Assembly (NCBI GenBank): GCA_018894105.1
Contig: CM032133.1
Coordinates: forward strand, 18,676,501-18,740,500
Length of the DNA: 64,000 bases
Origin: Jacaranda mimosifolia
Lineage: Eukaryota > Streptophyta > Magnoliopsida > Lamiales > Bignoniaceae
Direction of reading: 5' to 3'
Below are positions 41,391 to 52,740 of the stretch, one piece after another (position 1 is the first letter of the stretch; each line of letters opens with the position of its first letter). The position numbers and the translations under genes are program-made. The notes under the pieces were generated by a model that made no database searches, had not been told where the DNA came from, and saw nothing but the letters and a program-made list of their open reading frames with translations.

Positions 41391-43714
41391 AGTCACAAAG
41401 TCCATAGTCAATTGCTCCCATTTCCAGTCAAGGATAGGAAGCGGCAGTAACAGTTCTAATGGTCGCTGCTGTTCTACTTTTACTAACTGACAGGTCAAGC
41501 ATTTCTGCACATATTCTGATACATCTTTCTTCATCCCATTCCACTAGAATTACCTTTTTAAGTCCTGATACATCTTTGTTCCTCTTGAATGTACGGCGTA
41601 TCTTGCTTTGTGTGCCTCCTCCAATAGTTTTTCTTTCATCTCTCTATTCTTTGATGGAATAAAAGAGTGCCTTGACCATCTACACATAATTCGGGTTTTT
41701 CAAGATTCTCAACTTCTTCCTTCTGTTTCAGTATCCAACTATCATTGGCCTAAGCTCGTCGTATCTCATCATATAGCTCTGGTTGTACTTTCACTCCTGC
41801 AATCCGGCCTCGTTGTTTCATTCTGATCACCCCATATACTCCTGAACTTCATAGTGTTTCTCTTTTTGCAGATGGGCTATTTCAATATTTTGGCTTAGTG
41901 CATCTGCCACCACGTTCGCCTTTCCTAGGTGGTAATAGATAGAGAAATCGTAATCCTCTAAAAATTCCATCCACCTTCGCTGTCACATGTTTAAGTCCTT
42001 TTGGGAGTACAAATACTTGAGGCTTTTGTGATTAGTGTATACCTCCAATGTAGCCCCATAAAGGTAATGTCTCCATTTTGTTAAAGCAAAAATTACTGCA
42101 GCCAACTCCAAATCATGAGTTGGGTAGTTTTCCTCGTGTGGTTTTAGTTTTCTGGATGCATAAGCGATAACTCATCCCTTCTGCATCAACACACACCCAA
42201 GCCTTTTTTTAGAAGCGTCGATGAACACGACGAATCTTTCTAATCCCTCTGCAAGGGCTAAAATTGGAGCTGATGTTAATCTATTTTTCAGTTCTTGGAA
42301 ACTCCCCTCACAACTATTGTCCCAATTGAACGGTCAGTCTTTTTGAGTCAGTCTAGTCAATGGGCTAGCTATTTTTGAGAAATCTTGTACAAATCGTCGG
42401 TAATAGCCAGCAAGTCCCAAGAAACTATGAACTTCCGTTACAGTTTCAGGTATTTTCCAGTTGACTATCGCCTCGATCTTAGAGGGATCAACCTTTATCC
42501 TGTCTTCAGATATAATGTGCCCTAAAAATGCCACATTTTTTATCCAGAACTCGCACTTACTGAATTTGGCATACAACTGATGCTCTTTCAGAGTTTGAGA
42601 ACTAAGTACAAGTGTTCTGCATGCTCTTCTTTGGTCCTTGAATAAACCAAAATGTCATATATGAAAATGACCACAAACTGGTCTAGATATGGTCGAAACA
42701 CTCGATGTATCAAGTCTATAAATGCCGCTGGAGCATTAGTTAGACCAAAAGGCATTACTACAAACTCAAAGTGACCATATCGAGAGTTAAATCTGATTTT
42801 CAAAATATCTTCCTCTTTGATTTTCAATTGATAATACCTTTGTCCAAATCTAACTTTGAAAAGACTGTAGCTTTTTGTAGAAGATCAAATAATTCTTCCA
42901 CATGTGGTAGAGGGTATTTATTCTTGACCGTGACTTTGTTTAACTCTCTATAATCAATGCACATCCTTAGGGATCTGTCTTTTTTCTTAACAAATAATAC
43001 CGGGGCTCCCCAAGGAGAGGTGCTGGGTCTTATGAACTTCTTTTCTAATAGCTTCTAAAGTTGAATTTTCAATTCTTTGAGCTTTACAGGAGCCATTCGA
43101 TAAGGAGTCTTAGAAAAAGGTATTGCCCCAGGAAGAGTGTGAATTACAAATTCTATCTCTCGATCAGGGGGTAACGGATTCAATTCTTTCGGAAACACTT
43201 CGGGGTACTCAGCTACCACTTTGACCTCTTCAATCTCAACTTTATCTCGGGGCTTGTTGATGAGATATGCCAAGAATTCTTGTCCACCTTCTCTCAAAAT
43301 CTTCCTGGCCTCTAGCGCAGATATAATAGGTACTGGTGAAGTATCATTTGTGGGACGGCGTGTAGGTACTGATGTCTTATCCCCGAGAGTGAGGCACTTG
43401 GTGTAACAATTTACTTGTGCTTGATGTTTATACAACCAATCCATTCCAAGGATTAGATCATATCCTTGTATAGGCATTTGTATAAGATCAGCTAAATATA
43501 CCCTATCCTCAATCATAATCGGGCAATCTCGATAGATTACACATGTCATTAACCCTATTCCTAAGGGTGTTTGAACTTCTATATGATAGGCCATAATTTC
43601 AGGTTGCATATTTGATTTTTCAGACATATTTGCAGATATGAAAGAATACAAAGCTCCGGGATCATATAAGGTATTTCTAATAATTCCAGAAATAGAAATC
43701 GTACCTTCAACCAC
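41390..43714 (-). pseudogene. Gypsy pol: protease, RT, RNase H, integrase start; broken
   Basis: The protease frame (43714-43055) has LYDPGALYSFIS, where the catalytic DSG reads DPG, then GYDLILGMDWL. RT follows with several stops: [20 protein letters not shown], then [13 protein letters not shown], and FIYDILVYS in place of FIDDILVYS, so a catalytic Asp is Tyr. Intact-looking stretches include FSKCEFWIKNVAFLGHI and SFLGLAGYYRRFVQDFSK. RNase H (42290-41950) keeps FIDASKKRLGCVLMQ and VVADALS. The integrase zinc region (about 41530-41440) gives CLTCQLVKVEQQRP, then LDWKWEQLTMDFVT before the break near 41390. Several stops and lost catalytic residues show it is inactive. Confidence 0.88.
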
Positions 43715-43885
43715 ATCAGAGGGATCAGGTACTTCTTCCCCAGTTAGAGCATACGCCCGTGCTTGGATCTTTGGCTTTCCACTAGATCCTACAACCTGTT
43801 TCCCTTTTTTTGCAGGGGCTGGACTCCTTCAGTTTGGGCAATCCTTGATCATATGCTGATCACTGCCATATAATCTATATCTGCT

Positions 43886-44915
43886 TTATTTTATCCAACA
43901 TTCTGATTCATCATGACCCAATCTTCCACAAAATCCACATGTCTTCGATGCTGGATTCGGGGCTCCATTGGTCTGATAAACTTGCTGATTAGCACCTCCA
44001 GCCTGTAACTTTGGTTGCTTCTTCCCAGAGTTGTTCTTCCAACTTGGTGGCAACCTCCCCTTTCGCCCTTTCTCTTCAATCTTTTTAATCTCCTGCAAAT
44101 CCGATTCCACCTCTAGTGCTTTACTCACCGCATGATTGTAGTTTGGAAGATCACATGAGAGAAGGCCCCGTCTAAGTTCAGGTCGTAATCCTTCCATAAA
44201 CTTGCGAACCCGTTGCCTCTCATCAGCCAATATATAGGGTGCATATCGGAACAATCAGCTAAATGTAGCTTCATATTGGCTGACTGTAGATGTCCCTTTG
44301 ATTAACTCTATGAATTCTCTCTCCCTGGCATACTTGGTCACCACCGGTACATATTTTTCCATAAACTCCTAAGTGAAGTTTTCCTAAGTTCGCTGAGTTC
44401 CCTACGCAGTCCACTTGCGATCGGTTGATTGCCACCAATCATGTGCAGGACCATCCAGTAGAAATGTGGCATATATGATCTTCTGCTTATCTAGATATCG
44501 TAGAGTTCCAAAGATCTTTTCCAAACTATTAACCCACATCTCTACTTTTCTATCATCGGGTTCCCCTAGGAATTTTGGGGGTTGCAATCGGAGAAATCGC
44601 TCCAAAGCTCGATCCTCTGTAGGCTCTTTAGCATTACCTACTCGGTTACCCTGTCCCTGTTGCTGACAAAAACTGCATAAATTATTGCCACATCTGGAAC
44701 ATAGGCTCAGCTGGCTGGCCTGCAGCGGGTTGATTAACCTGTGGGATTTGTGAAACCTCTTCCTCTAGCAGAGTTGGTTGCTCAACTGGTGCTCTCTGCC
44801 TAGGAATATGTTGTGCAGTTGCCTGTGGACCAGACGGTCTCCCTCTTCCCCGCCGACTTGCTTGGGGCGGTTTAGGTACATGAGAACCTTCATGGGATGC
44901 CATTATATTTCCCAA
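43886..44915 (-). pseudogene. Gypsy gag, broken into several frames
   Basis: The N-terminus (44915-44682) is Pro/Gln/Arg-rich with SRRGRGRPSGPQA. The capsid-like region (44605-44402) has MERFLRLQPPKFLGEPDDRK and LLDGPAHDWWQS. The next part (44254-43886) has FMEGLRPELRRGL and an intact CX2CX4HX4C knuckle, CGFCGRLGHDESEC. Stops between these parts (near 44400 and 44260) break the frame. The order and motifs are those of chromovirus gag. Confidence 0.88.
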
Positions 44916-47900
44916 TTCATCCTTAACTCCTTTTCACTTACTGTTGTCAGTATTATACAGTGACATTTAAAATTTGTATCAAAATTTGAATCTTATAAAT
45001 ATAGTTACAAGGTATTTGACAAATTAGACCAAGTTCAGACAATAATAATCGATTCATTAAAGGTTAGCTAGAAACTTCCATTACCATCCTAACCTTATCC
45101 ATAATCCTTATTTAACTCATCTGACATAAGTAACCAAGGTTCTTTGCCCCAAATTCTAAGTTCAAGGTTCATTTTCGAAAGTGAAGTCTACAACTAGTCA
45201 GCTACCTAGATATAGACCCCTATTTCCTACAAACTCGTCATGTATCCTCCTAATACCCAGGACAGCACCTAATCGGAGGTACTACTAATTCAATCCTATT
45301 ATTTCGATCAGAGTAAGCAATAGGCCCATAAAGTTTTTCTTCATATCCTTTAAGAAAAGCATAGTACTTTAACTTAACATGTTCTGTCAAAATAACCAAC
45401 TACATAACATTAGCAAAATATGTACAAGTTTATAGGCTTTCAAGATCATTCATGACCTATCACAACATCTCAAAATCAACTTAGCATACATGAAAACCTA
45501 TATACACAGCCAAGTGTCTAGTACATTTCAAAATACATTCAAGCCTGAAGACCTCATTCACCATCTTTACCTGTTTGAAAGAAATCAAATAACAAGGGAG
45601 GATAAGTCACAATGACTTAGTGAGGGAAAAGAAAATGACAGGATTCAAAAGGAAATGATAAGCAAGAACAAGGCAGTTTGACAACAATGAAAAGTTCAAC
45701 GTGAATCAACATTGTGCCAAGTACACATGATATCAAATATATTAGACTGTTGGTCATTCCATCCTTATTACTCCCAGATCAATGTATAGTTACTAGTACC
45801 AAACGTCGGTACAGTATAAACAAGATTTCCTTATGGCTCCATTGCTCGAGCACTTAGCTCGGCAGGTAATAACTTTCTTTTATTGGCATGGTCGACCGCA
45901 TGCCAGATCCCGCCACTCACAGTTCGCTATCTCCAGCTCCCTGTTGAGTCAGGATTGTATGTGGGTACTAGCCGGCAGATCTGTCACCATCGGTCCGTTT
46001 CGCCCGGCTGTCTTTTCGGACCTAGCCCCGGGCCTAAATTTGCCCCGTGGCGTCCCTCTGGGTGATATCCGGCCTATGGCATCCCATGGGTTAATGTAAT
46101 GTAATGCCAATAGATATAAGTTGCACCTTTAACATTCAGTATGATTATAACAGATACGTAGCTGAACCAATAATGTACACTGGCCGGCAAGGCCATTTAG
46201 GGTTCATAACACAAGGCAACCATGTAACATTACAGAAGAATAGATCGACACGATCCTTTTAACAAATAACAGACTTGTAAGAAGCTAGGAAGTTATGTGG
46301 GGACAACCGGCAAGGCTGCAGGGACAAGGGACATAATTCTGATAATGTAAAGAAAGTTTCAGGGCACTAGAACAATCAGAAAACAAAATTAGTATCAAAG
46401 ATAACCCTTACAGGGGTGTCCGAATCAGATAACAGAATATCAGAGAGATCTTAACAGATCACATATTTCAATAACAGTACAGTCAGTTCAGAAACAGTAA
46501 CCCTCATAGGGGTTTATCACAAATACCGATAAGTGAAATGAAGTGCCAAATCGGCAGACCCTCACAGAGGTACAACAAGTATCGATTAAGCTTAAACAAG
46601 CAAGTACTGATTGGTAGACCCTCACATCTTGTAGTTTCAGCAAAATAAATCTCAGCTCACAATCTACTGATCGCCAGAACTCACTTCTTCTTCACCTAAT
46701 CATAGGAATAATCTCATAGTCAAAATTCCCATTCAATACTGAGCCTTCTAAAATTGTGTCAAGCATTCTAACATTATTAATTTATAAATCAACATGATGA
46801 TATAAGTTCAATAGGTGTTATCTACACAATCATGCCAATATCACTATTCTTGAATTAGTCACGATAGTCTATATCAGTTCCAAAATAGCATGATCTCAAT
46901 CTAAATTACAAGGTCATGATGTCATAATCTTAATCCATACAAAGTAGTCCAATCCTGCATAATTAATCCTAATCAAATGCCACTTAGTCTCACATTACGA
47001 AATCCTTAGTCAATATTTATTAATTCCCAATTTTGGCATTTAGCATGACATGTCCGGGTCCACAAATTTAGTATTTCTCCTTGAATGGGAATTGTACTCA
47101 CACGCATACATATATATATATATACCAATAATCCCAACATTCTCATTCTTGGCATACATACATGGCTTAAAATGGAAGGTACAACATATGCACATCTATC
47201 AAGGTACAACCAACTAAAGCTTAATCCATAACCCTTTATTACCCAAAATGCTTATCTAGGCTTCGAAATCACAAATCAAGAACACTACTGCGATCGTCGG
47301 AACGAGGAGAAAAAACTAGTCTGGGGTCGCCGGAGCACTGCCGAAAAATCTCGCGGTCACACCAAAATGTTCTCCTCGAGCTCCTGAATCCAACCCCCTA
47401 ATCAGTTTCTAATTTCTCAGCCTAGGACACCCTCAATCGAGCTCAACAACGACCAAATGGGTTTCTCACCACCGTCTGTTTCTCTCCGATTTTTGCCGCC
47501 GTTGCTCCGATCCCTCATGCAAAGCCACAGTTGTGTTCCTCATGCCTCAAGCTTCCAGAATATCCGACTGGAAGCTCCTCCTCGCCACCGTAGCTCCGTT
47601 GCCCGTTATGGTCAATTTTTTGGGTTTCACGAGAAAGCTTCCTCCACCGTGATGGTGTGCATGCAAGGTGCTGGAGGAAAGATGAGAGGTGTTTGGTGGG
47701 GTTGAATGGTAGAGATGGCCACTGGAGAGGGTGAGGATGGTGCGGGTGAAGGGAGAAAGATGGAGATGAAGATGATTGTGAATAGTGAAAATGAGAAGAA
47801 GGAAGGAAGTTGGAGATTTTTTATAAAATCAAATTTTTAGATTTTGCAATTTAGTCCTTTACCTTAATAAGTCATGCAATTAGGCCCTAGTTGACCAAAG

Positions 47901-48077
47901 AATCACCATGCAAGCCCTTAAGCTTTTCTAATTTACTCAATTAAGTCTTCAAAAATTACAAATTATCCCCAATAAAATTTAAATAAAATAATAATATGAA
48001 AAGATAATTAAATTTCATCAAATATTGAAAATAATAAAATTTTAAATTCTATAACCATAAAATTTTAGGATGTTACA
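44916..48077 (-). repeat. Gypsy 5' LTR and untranslated leader
   Basis: This 3.2-kb non-coding stretch lies upstream of gag on the minus strand. Its outer end is TGTAACA at 48077-48071. The partner LTR is lost, so the LTR/leader boundary cannot be set, and I did not find the primer binding site. A GC-rich patch at 45850-46100 carries 'tgatatccggcc' and 'gcgtccctctggg' words that also occur in related plant elements. An (AT)n run is at 47108-47123. 47457-47705 is an open frame without family features. Confidence 0.65.
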
Positions 48078-48184
48078 ACAAGGTTGGAACTAAGGATAAT
48101 CCGACAAACATGCTGACTAAAGTTGTTATAGGAATCAAATTCGAGCATTATTTGAATTTGGTTAATGTTTGTAGACTCAGATAA
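48078..48184 (+). pseudogene. C-terminal end of copia RNase H
   Basis: The frame from 48080 reads KVGTKDNPTNMLTKVVIGIK and on through FEHYLNLVNV to a TAA at 48182-48184, the usual end of copia RNase H. It begins directly at the gypsy LTR boundary. A purine-rich tract (AAGGTGGAGAAT) at 48236-48247 precedes the right LTR. Confidence 0.85.
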
Positions 48185-48247
48185 CATGCCCTTCTGGGGG
48201 CAAGGACAAAGAAGAAGGATGGTGAATTTCAAGTCAAGGTGGAGAAT

Positions 48248-48922
48248 TGTTGATTTTACCTTGAAATTTGGACTGAATTGACAAGAATTGAACGAAGAAC
48301 GGAGCAAAACGTAACAAAGTCGTTGAAATGGGCTCGAGAACACACCCCGGCGAGTGTTAGCAGGATGCCGCGTGCCGGAGCATGAGGCAAGGTGCGCCAA
48401 GGCGTAGACATGGGCGGAAAAGACATGAAAACACGTGTCATGTGCCCCGGTGCAAGTTTTTGCACCCCGGTGAGTAATGAACAGTAACTTTGCGCTGGTG
48501 TGCAAGTTTTTTGAGCTCCAACACAAAGTTTCGGCCACAATTGATGTTGGGTGCGCTGGGGCACAAGTTTTGTGCGCCCTAGCGCAGCGCAGGCCCACGA
48601 GCCTTGGGCTTTGTTTTCGGGTATAAATTTAGCAATTTTTCTTTCAGGAAAAGTATCACGAACATAATACAAGGGTTTCTTTACTGCTTTTGAGTAATTT
48701 TCTCAAGACAGAGTTTAGAACGAGGGTGTTAGGTGTTTTCGTAAGATTTGTGGGATTTAAGTTTGTACTTGCCCTTTGATTTGAGATCAATAAAATTCAT
48801 TTTCGTTGTTTAGGTAGATTAGGCACATTGCCGAATCACGTTAAAACTTGTTGTCATATTTCTATCGAATTACTTTACTGTTATTTCATTGTTTCCGCAA
48901 TAGATCCTCCTGGGTTTCAATA
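48248..48922 (+). repeat. 3' LTR of the copia element
   Basis: It begins TGTTGATTTTACC and ends TTTCAATA; the final CA seen in the left LTR has become TA. TATAAA at 48622-48627 and AATAAA at 48789-48794 lie at positions that match the left LTR. It is followed by AAATA, the target duplication. Confidence 0.92.
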
Positions 48923-48927
48923 AAATA

Positions 48928-50247
48928 TTTATCATATGAAACAAATGATAAGAAAACATAATTGAAATGAACATGCACCCAACATTATCTTTGAGATGCG
49001 TAAGTACAAGGCATGATCATGAATTATGTAACGTGAAAGGCAAAAAGAAAAAGAAAAATTAGTTGGGAATATTAAAATATTTATTATGAAATGTTTATAT
49101 CATGGTTTATCATTGATTTATCTTATTTCTTTTTTACTTTTGATGCTACATTATTTACGTTAACGTACATAATGTAAATTCTTCTTTCCCGATTCTTTTG
49201 TTTGCTATGCTGCTTTCTAAGTCTAGCTAGGCGTACTCCTTTTAAAACTATGAGCGTATTTAAATGTAAAACAACCAAGATTTTAGTAGTATATGGTTGG
49301 CTACAAATGATCTGCTTCTGTTAATGAGGTCTTATCTAAGTGGAAACCTTATTTTTCTCTAAATTTGACAATGAAAAGGGATTTTGGATTTGAGTTTGAC
49401 CTATATATGACTATTTTTTTTTATTTTAATAATATATTTTTTAATTAATTTGTAATTTAATTTAGAACAATTTGGTTGTATTAAATAATATTTGATATTT
49501 CGAAGTAATGAAAAATATGATCGGATCTTGTCAAGCTATAAACGTTGGAGACTTGGGATGAAATAAATGAGAGAGATGGATATGTAATAGTTAATAGTCC
49601 TCTTCTAATGGATTAAATGATGTTGTACATTGTATTTGGCATTTTGGCTGCTGAAGCTTCCCATCACATTTACGCACACAAAAACAAAGATATATGTAGC
49701 TGAATCTGAATGGATTGGATATTTGGATGATTGGACCGAATGAGTAAATGATTGGGCCTACCGGAAGCGGTCCAAGTCCAATTATAGAATCTGTTGGTTG
49801 GGCTGGATTGAGACAAAGTCCAGCTTCAATCAAGGGTCTTACTGATATGCAGGCCAACTGGGACGAATCAACATGGTAAGGTTGAAATAGGATAATTCAA
49901 CTGGGAAAGGTCTGTCCAGATACACATATTAAATTTACCAAGTCTAGCAATTTATCTCCATTTTTCCCATATCGTATTGACTTGATCATTATATTTTTAG
50001 GGTTTTGGCTCACAAATCTGATGATGCTAGCCGTTTCTACGTTGCAGTACACTAGGAGGAGCGATCCTTGACGGTCAAAGTTCGGATTAAGAGGAAAAGT
50101 CCCTATTTTATTACAGTTATATTCAACTTCCATTTTCCGCAGACGCAATAAATACGTAAAACCTTGTACTGAGTAATCAGAAAAGAAGAAGAAGAAGAAG
50201 AATTGATGAGCAGTGGTATTAATGGAAGAATCACAATAAGAAGAATA
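48928..50247. other. Intergenic DNA, nothing recognised
   Basis: AT-rich sequence up to 49590, then somewhat more balanced sequence with short minus-strand frames (49591-49857, 49897-50148) of no known family. A (GAA)n run lies at 50185-50203. Confidence 0.35.
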
Positions 50248-50321
50248 GTCTTTAGTGGCACTAATTTAGTGATACTTTAGAAATTAATGCCACACAAAAG
50301 TATGGTGACAACTAAAAAAAA

Positions 50322-50660
50322 TGGGTTAATTGCACATTGCCCCCCAATCATTATTGATGTGCAATTTTACCATCTGAACTATTGAAATATTCGCCAACAC
50401 CACATTTGCTCATTCCGGTGGAATTCAACCAATCAGCATTGAACACGTGAACTGAAAGCACCGGAATATTCTTGTTAAATTCCACCAGAAATGTGCAAAT
50501 GTGGTATTGGCGAATATTTTTATTAGTTTAGGTGGTGAAATTGCATATTTTAATTAGTTAATGTGGTGAAATTGTACATCGACAATACAATCGACAATGG
50601 TTGGGGGGCCAATGTGCAAAGGAGGCCACGGATGGGGGGCTAACTGCAATTATCCCAAAA
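50322..50660. mobile_element. Foldback MITE-like element in the array
   Basis: The ends GGGTTAATTGCACATTGCCC and the complement of ...GGGGGGCTAACTGCAATTAT are imperfect inverted repeats. The arms stay complementary inward (for example 'tgcaattttacca' near 50360 against 'gtggtgaaattg' near 50530-50570; 'ttccggtgg' against 'ccaccagaa'). The whole 340 bp could fold into a long hairpin. No coding frame. Confidence 0.65.
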
Positions 50661-51271
50661 AAATACCACTACAACGTAATATTTAGTAGTATTTGATTAA
50701 TGAGTGACAAATAAAATAGTGACATTTAACTAAAAATGTCAATATAAATGTATTTTATATGCATTTAACTAGTGCCACTATTTTTTTTTCTTAAAAATGT
50801 TACTCATACTTAGTTTTAGTGTCATTTGGGAAAAAAAAATGTCACAAAATATTTAGTGACATTCACTTGGTAGCATTTTGTAACGCAAAGACACGCAATA
50901 GTGATATAATGATAGTTGTTAAAAAATGACACTAAAAGTAATATTTTATGACATTTGATTTATAAATGTCAAATAAAATAATGGTATTTGATTGGGCATG
51001 CCAACATAAATGAATTTTAAAGGCATTTAACTAGCACCACAAATTGTTATGAAAAATGCTACTTATATCTAGTTATAGTGTCATTTTGAAAAAAAAAAAT
51101 TACCACAAAATATTTAATGGCACTAAATTTATGGCATTTTACAATATAGTGACACAATGAAGCAAAATGGTGATAGTTGTAAAAATTGTCATTATAATAT
51201 AATATTTAGTGGTATTTAATTAGTGACAACATAATTACATTTCAGTAGGCATTTATTTAATGCCACTCGTA

Positions 51272-52686
51272 GGGCTTGTTTGTTTACAAATTGCTAATCA
51301 ATTTTTCAACTTTCAAAACTTAAATAAATAAACACTACGGTTGTGATTGTTTATGAGGTTGGTTTCATGTTTTTGTGTTTTAGAGATTTTGGAAATAGTT
51401 GGGTGTTTGAGAGATATGAGAATGTAAGATGAGGTTATGATTGGTTGTAAGGTTAAGTGCAATGATTATAATAATGTAATGAGTTGATGTGATTTGAGGT
51501 TGTGATTGGTTGTGAGGTTGTTTTTAGGATATATTTAAGAGATTTGTATGAGAATGATTATTGTTTTGTGAGTTTTGGTTTTTGGTTTTGTTTGGAATTT
51601 TAATAGAAGAAAAAATATAAATTAATAATCTTAATTAAAATAAATAAATCATAAAATTACAATAATGAACAAAGTACGAAAATATTGGGTGTAGTCCAAA
51701 ATAAGTGCCATTAAATATGTTATTTTTCACCTTTTTTGTTAAATTATTTATAATTTGTTTTGGTCGAATTAAATTATAAATTTAATACATAAAATTTTGT
51801 TTAATTTTAAAATATATTATATATCATTTGCTAATTTGATAATATTTCCACTAGAAATGAATATTATATTTTCAATCAATCAATTTGGGCGTGTTTTCAA
51901 TTAATCCGTTTAATTCAAAATTTATTAATTTTTTAATTACAACATAAAATCGAAAAAATGTGTATTGTCCAACATTAATAAGTGGTATTCATTAGTAATT
52001 TTATATGTTAATGTGTTATTATAAATTTAAATACTTAAAAAAATTTATTAATTAATAAATATAATAAAATGAAAATAAGTTAACAAATAAAGTGAGAAGG
52101 ATTAAGGATGAGATCAGGAGAGATCTCACAAACAATCTGCCGATCAGGAGAGATCTCACAAACAATCTGCCGAGAGAGAGTAAAAGATAGGGCGAGCATA
52201 TGTGCATAGTATGTCTCATAACATAACTTCTAAGTCATGTTTCAGACGTCTTTTTAAAGACCCACATCCAAATATGACCTGGTCTATCAGGCATGTTTTT
52301 GAAACAAAAAAACATGAGGCAACTCTACAAGCAATCGCAGGCTACACATTCCCTAATCTCACTTCAAAAATACCAAATTTATTTTTCAAAATATCCCTAC
52401 TATTCACATTCTCAACCCATTCTCTAAACTTCCAATCAATTGTCTCATCATTACAAATATATACACATACTACCACTTATGCAATCTATATATACACATT
52501 TATAAATAATTTTACAATACTTATTTTACTCCACCAAACCAACAAAAAAGTTATTGATATGCCATCTTGTCCCCCCCTCCCCAAAATACAAACAAACAAC
52601 CATCACATTACCCAATCCCACTTCCCAAAATCATTTTATGAATTCAAAATTGGGGAGAATGCCCCAATTCACATCCAAACAAAGCC
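51272..52686. mobile_element. Non-autonomous TIR element, 1.4 kb
   Basis: The left end GGGCTTGTTTGTTTAC and the right end ...CATCCAAACAAAGCC form a short imperfect inverted repeat. The flanking 261-bp repeat unit continues across the gap ('tttaatgccactcgta' left, 'atgccactctatttgg' right), which indicates insertion. Open frames such as 52202-52699 lack family features. Confidence 0.55.
52112..52171. repeat. Perfect 30-bp tandem duplication
   Basis: Two identical 30-bp units that begin GATCAGGAGAGATCTCAC start at 52112 and 52142. Each unit contains GAGATCTC, a palindrome. The exact identity suggests a recent duplication inside an older element. Confidence 0.92.
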
Positions 52687-52740
52687 ATATTTTCTTTAAA
52701 ATGCCACTCTATTTGGTTATAGTCTCATTTTAAAAAAACA

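Larger units (their letters stand above)
41390..48077 (-). mobile_element. Ty3/gypsy element (Tekay/Del-like), truncated, inserted in copia RNase H
   Basis: The minus-strand start TGTAACATCCTAAAATTTT (48077 down) is the TGTAACA-type LTR start common in chromoviruses. Gag, protease, RT, RNase H and the integrase zinc finger follow in order. The element breaks off in the integrase core near 41390, so its 3' LTR is missing. The high-coordinate end abuts copia sequence coding KVGTKDNPTNMLTK, which pins the original insertion to the RNase H end of copia. Since the other end joins copia integrase, a deletion after insertion removed parts of both elements. Confidence 0.85.
39113..48922 (+). mobile_element. 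Ty1/copia LTR retrotransposon carrying a nested, truncated gypsy element
   Basis: LTRs of 674 bp (39113-39786) and 675 bp (48248-48922) flank a copia gag-pol remnant. The 5-bp AAATA target duplication is present at 39108-39112 and 48923-48927. A tRNA-Met-type primer site follows the left LTR, and the C-terminal RNase H end precedes the right LTR. The copia interior runs 39787-41390 and resumes at 48078; the gap holds an opposed gypsy element. Pol motifs resemble the TNT1-94-type proteins. All coding parts carry frameshifts or lost catalytic residues. Confidence 0.92.
50248..52740. repeat. 261-bp tandem repeat array, interrupted twice
   Basis: Units share CACAAAATATTTAxTGxCA, 'gatagttgt(t)aaaaa', 'taatattttaxxgxxatttgatt', 'gtcaxxataaat', 'ggcatttaactag.gccac' and 'agttatagtgtcatttt'. 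The CACAAAATATTTA word recurs at 50843 and 51104, giving a 261-bp period. Partial units are at 50248-50320 and 52700-52740. Two inserted segments (50322-50660 and 51272-52686) split the array. Confidence 0.7.

Noticed and set aside
47457..47705. 82-residue + strand frame (MGFSPPSVSLRFLPPLL...)
   Set aside because: It lies within the non-coding gypsy LTR/leader, antisense to the element, and has no known family. The hydrophobic start resembles a signal peptide by chance.
49591..50148. Two minus-strand frames (88 and 83 residues) considered as a gene
   Set aside because: No motif, no consistent splice sites linking them, and no promoter signal; the region was left as intergenic.
52202..52699. 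165-residue + strand frame in the 1.4-kb TIR element
   Set aside because: Low complexity, runs through the element's own terminal repeat, no transposase motif.
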